Shown: piece after piece, positions 59,527 through 64,000 of the stretch | How the letters are laid out: every line of letters begins with the position of its first letter | Numbering within the stretch: the stretch's first letter is position 1 | NCBI GenBank assembly: GCA_018105865.1 | Contig: CM030834.1 | Span: 20,664,219-20,728,218, forward strand | Length of the DNA stretch: 64,000 bases | DNA from: Metaphire vulgaris | Taxonomy: Eukaryota; Annelida; Clitellata; Crassiclitellata; Megascolecidae | Reading direction: 5' to 3' | Made by a program: the position numbers and the translations under genes | Notes under the pieces: model-generated | Database searches by the model: none | Told to the model about the DNA's origin: nothing | Seen by the model: the letters and a program-made list of their open reading frames with translations, nothing else

Positions 59527-59828
59527 TTTGATCTAATCATAGACTTCTATAGCGCCACTTCATAATTATTCATAGAAATACCAGCTGGTGACATACACGG
59601 TCGCTCTCTCTCTCTCTCGCTCTGAAACTGATAATTCTGAATTTGGCGCCGTGCAAACCCTCGACTGCGACTTATCTCATGACCCTTGGCACTGTTTTTG
59701 TCCTAATATTTTCTCAGATTTTTTAACGATCGACAATTGTCCTTCAAGTGCTTTACAATCCGTCGAAAGTATTGCGAATGGAGTGCCTGAATTCTTTGTG
59801 AAAAGCTGACGACCACTTTTCAAAGCTT

Positions 59829-59864
<36 letters not shown>
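59829..59864. repeat. (GTT)n microsatellite
   Basis: About 36 bp of TTG trinucleotide. Confidence 0.95.
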
Positions 59865-59865
<1 letters not shown>

Positions 59866-60892
59866 TACCAAATAAGTTCCCTAATCATCTCCGAAACTAT
59901 AGATTTGTCAAGACCGCTAGAGATTTTATTGCAACCGTTGGTAAGACAACAACTTTGAAGCGTACATTGAAGCATGGACTTAGACAGCGACGATGTGATT
60001 GAATAGACAATGCAATAGTCGTTGTCTTTATTCGACTCATTCGATTATAATATAGCACGAAAGTCTGATTATGCACGTCAGTTGCGTTGCCGGGGTTCTG
60101 GAATATGGGGCACGTCGAAATTTCGTTCGGGTAAAAGTCGCTGGTGAACAGTGTTTTATCTAGACTTCAGGCCGCCGCCTTCGAGGGGTGATTGACTCTG
60201 CCGGAGGGCAAAAGACACGGTTCAGTACAAGAACCTGTGTCATTGCTGGACTTTGGGGATTTTGTGGTGCTGGAGGGTGGGTGGGGGGGGGGGGTTCCCT
60301 ATCAGGTCTGTATAAAACACTGCTGGTGAGTCAACAAATTTCGTCAATGAGTTATTTGTCCATTAGCGTATTCTCTTCGATCACGCTACCTGTCCCCTCC
60401 CCCGTCAAATAATTATAATAAATGATTTTGCGCAAAATATTACAACATCGATCCCAGCCAGAATATGGAGCGTACCCCCTCCCCCCACGGTGACCATCGT
60501 GGCGATGTAATTGTCTCATAGGGCCGCTTAATCATAGGCCTGCATGGTCAGAAAGAGTAAAAACTTTCCACTCGTCGGTATCGAAGGCGTTTAGGCTTCA
60601 ATGCTGTCGAAGCATAATGACTTCTTATCCTGCGCTGCCTCAAATACCGGGCAGCCGATCGCTGCTTATCTTCGTCAAGAGCAATTCAACTGCAGTCATC
60701 GCCTCTGCGCATGCGCAGGTCCTATGTTTGTTCTTCGGCTCGAAACTTGTTACCATCCGAATAAATGTCCCAACTATAATCTGACTTATTCCTGGAATGA
60801 CCTGGTCTTTTGCTGACGGATTTGAAGTACAATGGATTGATAGGCCTACCTTTAGAGTTTAAAGTATTAAAAATGATGCTATAAAAGTGCAT

Positions 60893-61117
60893 ATATATAA
60901 TATATAAATAATACATAAATAATATATATATATATATAATTATATATATGTATATAAATATTCTATCGATAATTATTATTTATATAGATAATATATATAT
61001 AATATATGTCATGCAATGAATGTATATATTTAATTAGTTGGAAAATATCCGATAATTATTATCCGGTAGAATACGAATAATAATAATAATAATAATAATA
61101 GTAATAACGTGTTAGTT

Positions 61118-61190
<73 letters not shown>
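60893..61190. repeat. TA-rich tract followed by (AAT)n
   Basis: 60893-61008 is TA-rich with many self-complementary stretches. 61075-61190 is a long AAT repeat with one GTTAGTTAGTTAA interruption. Confidence 0.95.
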
Positions 61191-61245
61191 GGTTTAAAGT
61201 GGTTCAGTAGGGTCTGCCCTGCGTGAGAACCAGTGTTGCGTCAGA
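61185..61245 (-). mobile_element. Extremely truncated LINE 3' end
   Basis: AAGGTTTAAAGTGGTTC, then AGGGTCTGCCCTGCGTGAGA and ACCA matches 26053-26100 with few differences, including the GTGGTTC/GAACCA stem. In both places an A/T-trinucleotide tract lies on the same side, so the (AAT)n here is probably the element's expanded tail. Confidence 0.6.
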
Positions 61246-62653
61246 AGAGACGGCATTGATATGCATCCTGTTGTGACAGTGCTATTCCATTCATTTCTGC
61301 CTTTCGAATACCAATTGATGCACTTCAATCGAACTCTTTCGCTCGCTCTTTTTCTTTGTGCGCATGCGCAATCGTATGCGTGCAGTTTTTTCTCTCGTGC
61401 GTGTACATAAGTGTGGACCTTCGTACAGTACTTCAAATTGGATTGTTATGCCTTTTCGAATGAAATTGCATGTCTCTTTAGTATAAGAGGCCTGTAAACT
61501 CTGTATACGAAGGACCTTGAAATCTAGGCGAAGATCGGATGGAACAAGTTTCAGTATGACAAAATTATTGCGAAAATTACAGTTGGGAATGAAGTTATGA
61601 GAAAAAAACTTATGTGGCATTTTTGTACGTTATGTATGTATTTCTGTACGTTACCATGTCGAACTATGCAAAAATTTTAACGTGAAATTTGTCAGCGAAA
61701 AATCGACTGCGTTCATAAGATCTTTTTTTACGCTGTTGCAAGGCCCAAGTAGAAGTTCATTATAAATTCTAGAGTCCTAATTAATTAGGCCTACGTGGGC
61801 CTGGGTGTTAAGTGATCGTGTCATTGGATTTGACAGTTGAAATTTACAATCCAATACTATGCGCAAGAGTTTCACGAAGAAAGAGTTGCTGATAAAACTG
61901 TCGTCAGTAAATGAACATGTAAAACTTTTTTATCAGAGATTATTCATGTTGGAAAATAATTTATGAGTCTGCTACCCCCCTCCCCCGCACTACACTGGAT
62001 AATGTTGCAGGCATTCGATGTGGTATGTATCCTAGAATTGGATTGTTGACTTGTATCTATGCAATAAATATTTGAAAATCGAAGTTGCCTGAAGTTGAGC
62101 AAGTTGACTCTCGAATCAATCGTCCCGATTTTAAGTTGAAGCCTCTCAAACTCTGGTGACAGACGTGAGATTGATTGAGATGCAGCTATGCGCGTAATTG
62201 TATTTCCATCACACTATACGACACAATGACAAATAAAATATATATATTACTGCTCTTCTCGGCATTAAAACTATCAGATACAGGCCTAATGACAGCACGA
62301 GGCAACTTCAACTGTCAACTTCAGACAACTACGATTTAATTCTCTTAGTCTTGACCCTAGTTGATTTAGGATCTAACATAGACGCAGTTAAAATATATGC
62401 CTAAATCTCTAACAACACAATGGTACCAGGCCTTTGTATAGCACATCCTCACAGATAACTGGAACTGATATTTAGCCTGATACCATCGTATTTTTGGAAC
62501 GATAATTGGCGCGAATTTCAAACTGGTTTTTCTGACCGATGCAAGACAACGCTGGAAAGATTGGCCGGGTACGAGGACAAAATGTCGGACAAAATGGACA
62601 AAATGAAAAAAATTATCAAAATTTAATAATGTCATGCAGCTTAACTCGAGGCC

Positions 62654-62840
62654 AGTCAAGGCTGTTAAAAGTTCTGTTCGAAATCGTAGCATTAAGTTAC
62701 AGGCGTTTTTGTTGTCAAAATGCGAGCGGCGCCAGACGGGTCATAGCTAATAGTCAAGGCTGTTAAAAGTTCTGTTCGAAATCGTAACATTAAGTTACAG
62801 GCGTTTTTGTTGTCAAAATGCGAGCGGCGCCAGACGGGTC
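62654..62840. repeat. 89-bp direct duplication
   Basis: 62654-62742 and 62752-62840 are identical except for one base (CGTAGC/CGTAAC). Each contains GTTCTGTTCGAAATCGTA and TGCGAGCGGCGCCAGACGG. A 9-bp spacer separates them. Confidence 0.95.
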
Positions 62841-62865
62841 GTAAAATTAGCGTATATCGCTGCCA

Positions 62866-62945
62866 CGGAATTACAGTTTACGGGAATTACAGTTTACGGG
62901 AATTACAGTTTACGGGAATTACAGTTTACGGGAATTACAGTTTAC
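62866..62945. repeat. 16-bp tandem repeat, five copies
   Basis: CGGGAATTACAGTTTA is repeated five times in tandem; the first copy lacks one G. Confidence 0.97.
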
Positions 62946-63596
62946 GGGTCTTCGTAACGGGACACCGAGAGGTCTCGGATTTGCTCGGACACGAATGCAA
63001 AGTGACCGATGCGGCCGAACGGTCTCAGACCAGAGAGGTTCACCTTTCAGAGGGCAGGCAGGTCGCCATTCGTGTGCGGACATGCCCCGCGGAAAGGTAA
63101 AATCACCGGTGAATCCAAAAGCGAGAAGGGTGAGATGTCATTGAGGTGAAAGGTCATTCCTCTCTCGCGGGGTGGGTGGGAGTTGGTGTTTTTATCGTGC
63201 GCATACGAATGGCGTTTGAGTCATCGATACTTAATTAAATAAACTCTAGGGTATGGGGTCGCAAGACTCGAAATATGCGCATACACGCATACATTCGCCT
63301 TACATGTATAGCGTATGCGTTAAGTCGTTATCCAAATGAAGCCGACCGAAATGAGTCACGTTTCGATTTCCCTGTGATAAAATATTGCGATGTTTAAAAC
63401 TATGAACTGTTGGCAAAAGCGAACCTGACGAATTTATCGCGGAGGTGGGCAATCTTTTCTCATGAAAGGCCTCATTAGTCTCGGTCGTATGTAAAATGGT
63501 GCATGGGACATATTCATCACTATATATGACAACGTGCATTTCATAATTATAACAGAACTTAATACCAATTTGGAAATGTAGACCTAGTCTTTCGTG

Positions 63597-63652
<56 letters not shown>
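63597..63652. repeat. (AAT)n(ATT)n perfect inverted array
   Basis: An AAT run passes directly into an ATT run of similar length, forming one long palindrome able to fold into a hairpin or cruciform. Confidence 0.95.
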
Positions 63653-63654
<2 letters not shown>

Positions 63655-64000
63655 TCTGTATTAGCCTATATCGCTTAATAATAGAGCAGCAGAATGCACC
63701 GATGTAAAAAAAGAACAAGTTCAATATCAGGAAAAATTTCCGACAAGTTTTTTCGTAGTCAGGTTTGATGTTATTGGCTGACTGCAGATTAACTTCCTTC
63801 AGCAGAAGCACAGTGCCTCAGCTGTTGATGTTCAAAGACTAAAATGTCGGTCCACACTCCACAGACGTAGGCCTATATGTTGAACCATACAAGAGAAAGT
63901 TTTATTACGGGCAAAGTTTTTAAGATTTCTGAACTCGACGGCGTTAAAAGCCGAATAATATTCTATTAGTCTTGAATTATTTGTATTAGTGTTGTGTTCC

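Larger units (their letters stand above)
59238..64000. other. Intron or downstream of the unrecognised gene
   Basis: Contains the simple repeats listed separately, a LINE 3' end at 61185-61245 and duplicated segments at 62654-62945. No exon with convincing splice sites and family similarity was found. Open frames at 59588-59809 and 60601-60816 have no recognisable motif. Confidence 0.45.

Noticed and set aside
59261..59527. 88-codon Arg/Asp/Glu-rich minus frame
   Set aside because: Translation of the CT-rich repeat.

Overview
The window is AT-rich animal nuclear DNA: split genes with GT-AG introns, (TA)n and (AAT)n microsatellites, and dense small transposon copies. The proteins are conserved across animals, and the repeats look like those of invertebrates. 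A bilaterian marine invertebrate is likely, but I cannot name a phylum from sequence alone. I found no prokaryotic features, CRISPR arrays or rRNA genes.

Six protein genes could be rebuilt exon by exon, with splice phases that close. From left to right they are:
(1) the 5' end of a FAK/PYK2-type (PTK2-like) tyrosine kinase gene on the minus strand, about 0.4-5.5 kb, running off the left edge;
(2) a complete ferric-chelate reductase 1-like gene (Reeler + DOMON + cytochrome b561) on the minus strand, 12.2-23.2 kb;
(3) a complete arfaptin gene (BAR domain) on the plus strand, 26.9-29.9 kb;
(4) a complete mitochondrial ribosomal protein S23 gene on the minus strand, 32.9-36.1 kb;
(5) a complete ZNHIT3-like zinc-finger HIT gene on the plus strand, 37.1-43.2 kb, head to head with MRPS23;
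(6) a complete transcription elongation factor TFIIS gene on the plus strand, 44.1-49.7 kb.
The first coding exon of an unrecognised gene lies on the plus strand at 58.85-59.24 kb in a GC/CpG-rich island; the rest lies beyond, probably past the right edge. The genes do not form a pathway. They are independent housekeeping or signalling genes.

The space between and inside the genes is transposon territory: a hAT element with a perfect 8-bp target duplication (52.4-53.3 kb), a second hAT relic (10.7-11.1 kb), a Tc1/mariner relic inside a ZNHIT3 intron (38.9-41.3 kb), at least six non-LTR retrotransposon remnants, a tRNA-headed SINE sharing its 3' tail with a neighbouring LINE, and six short TTAA-flanked piggyBac-type MITEs.

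The most interesting gene-level observation is in the reductase gene. Two neighbouring 100-nt exons with the same phases encode alternative versions of the segment carrying the fourth haem-ligand histidine of cytochrome b561. Their length is not a multiple of three, so only one can be used per mRNA. Two introns, one in the reductase and one in the kinase, use GC rather than GT donors.
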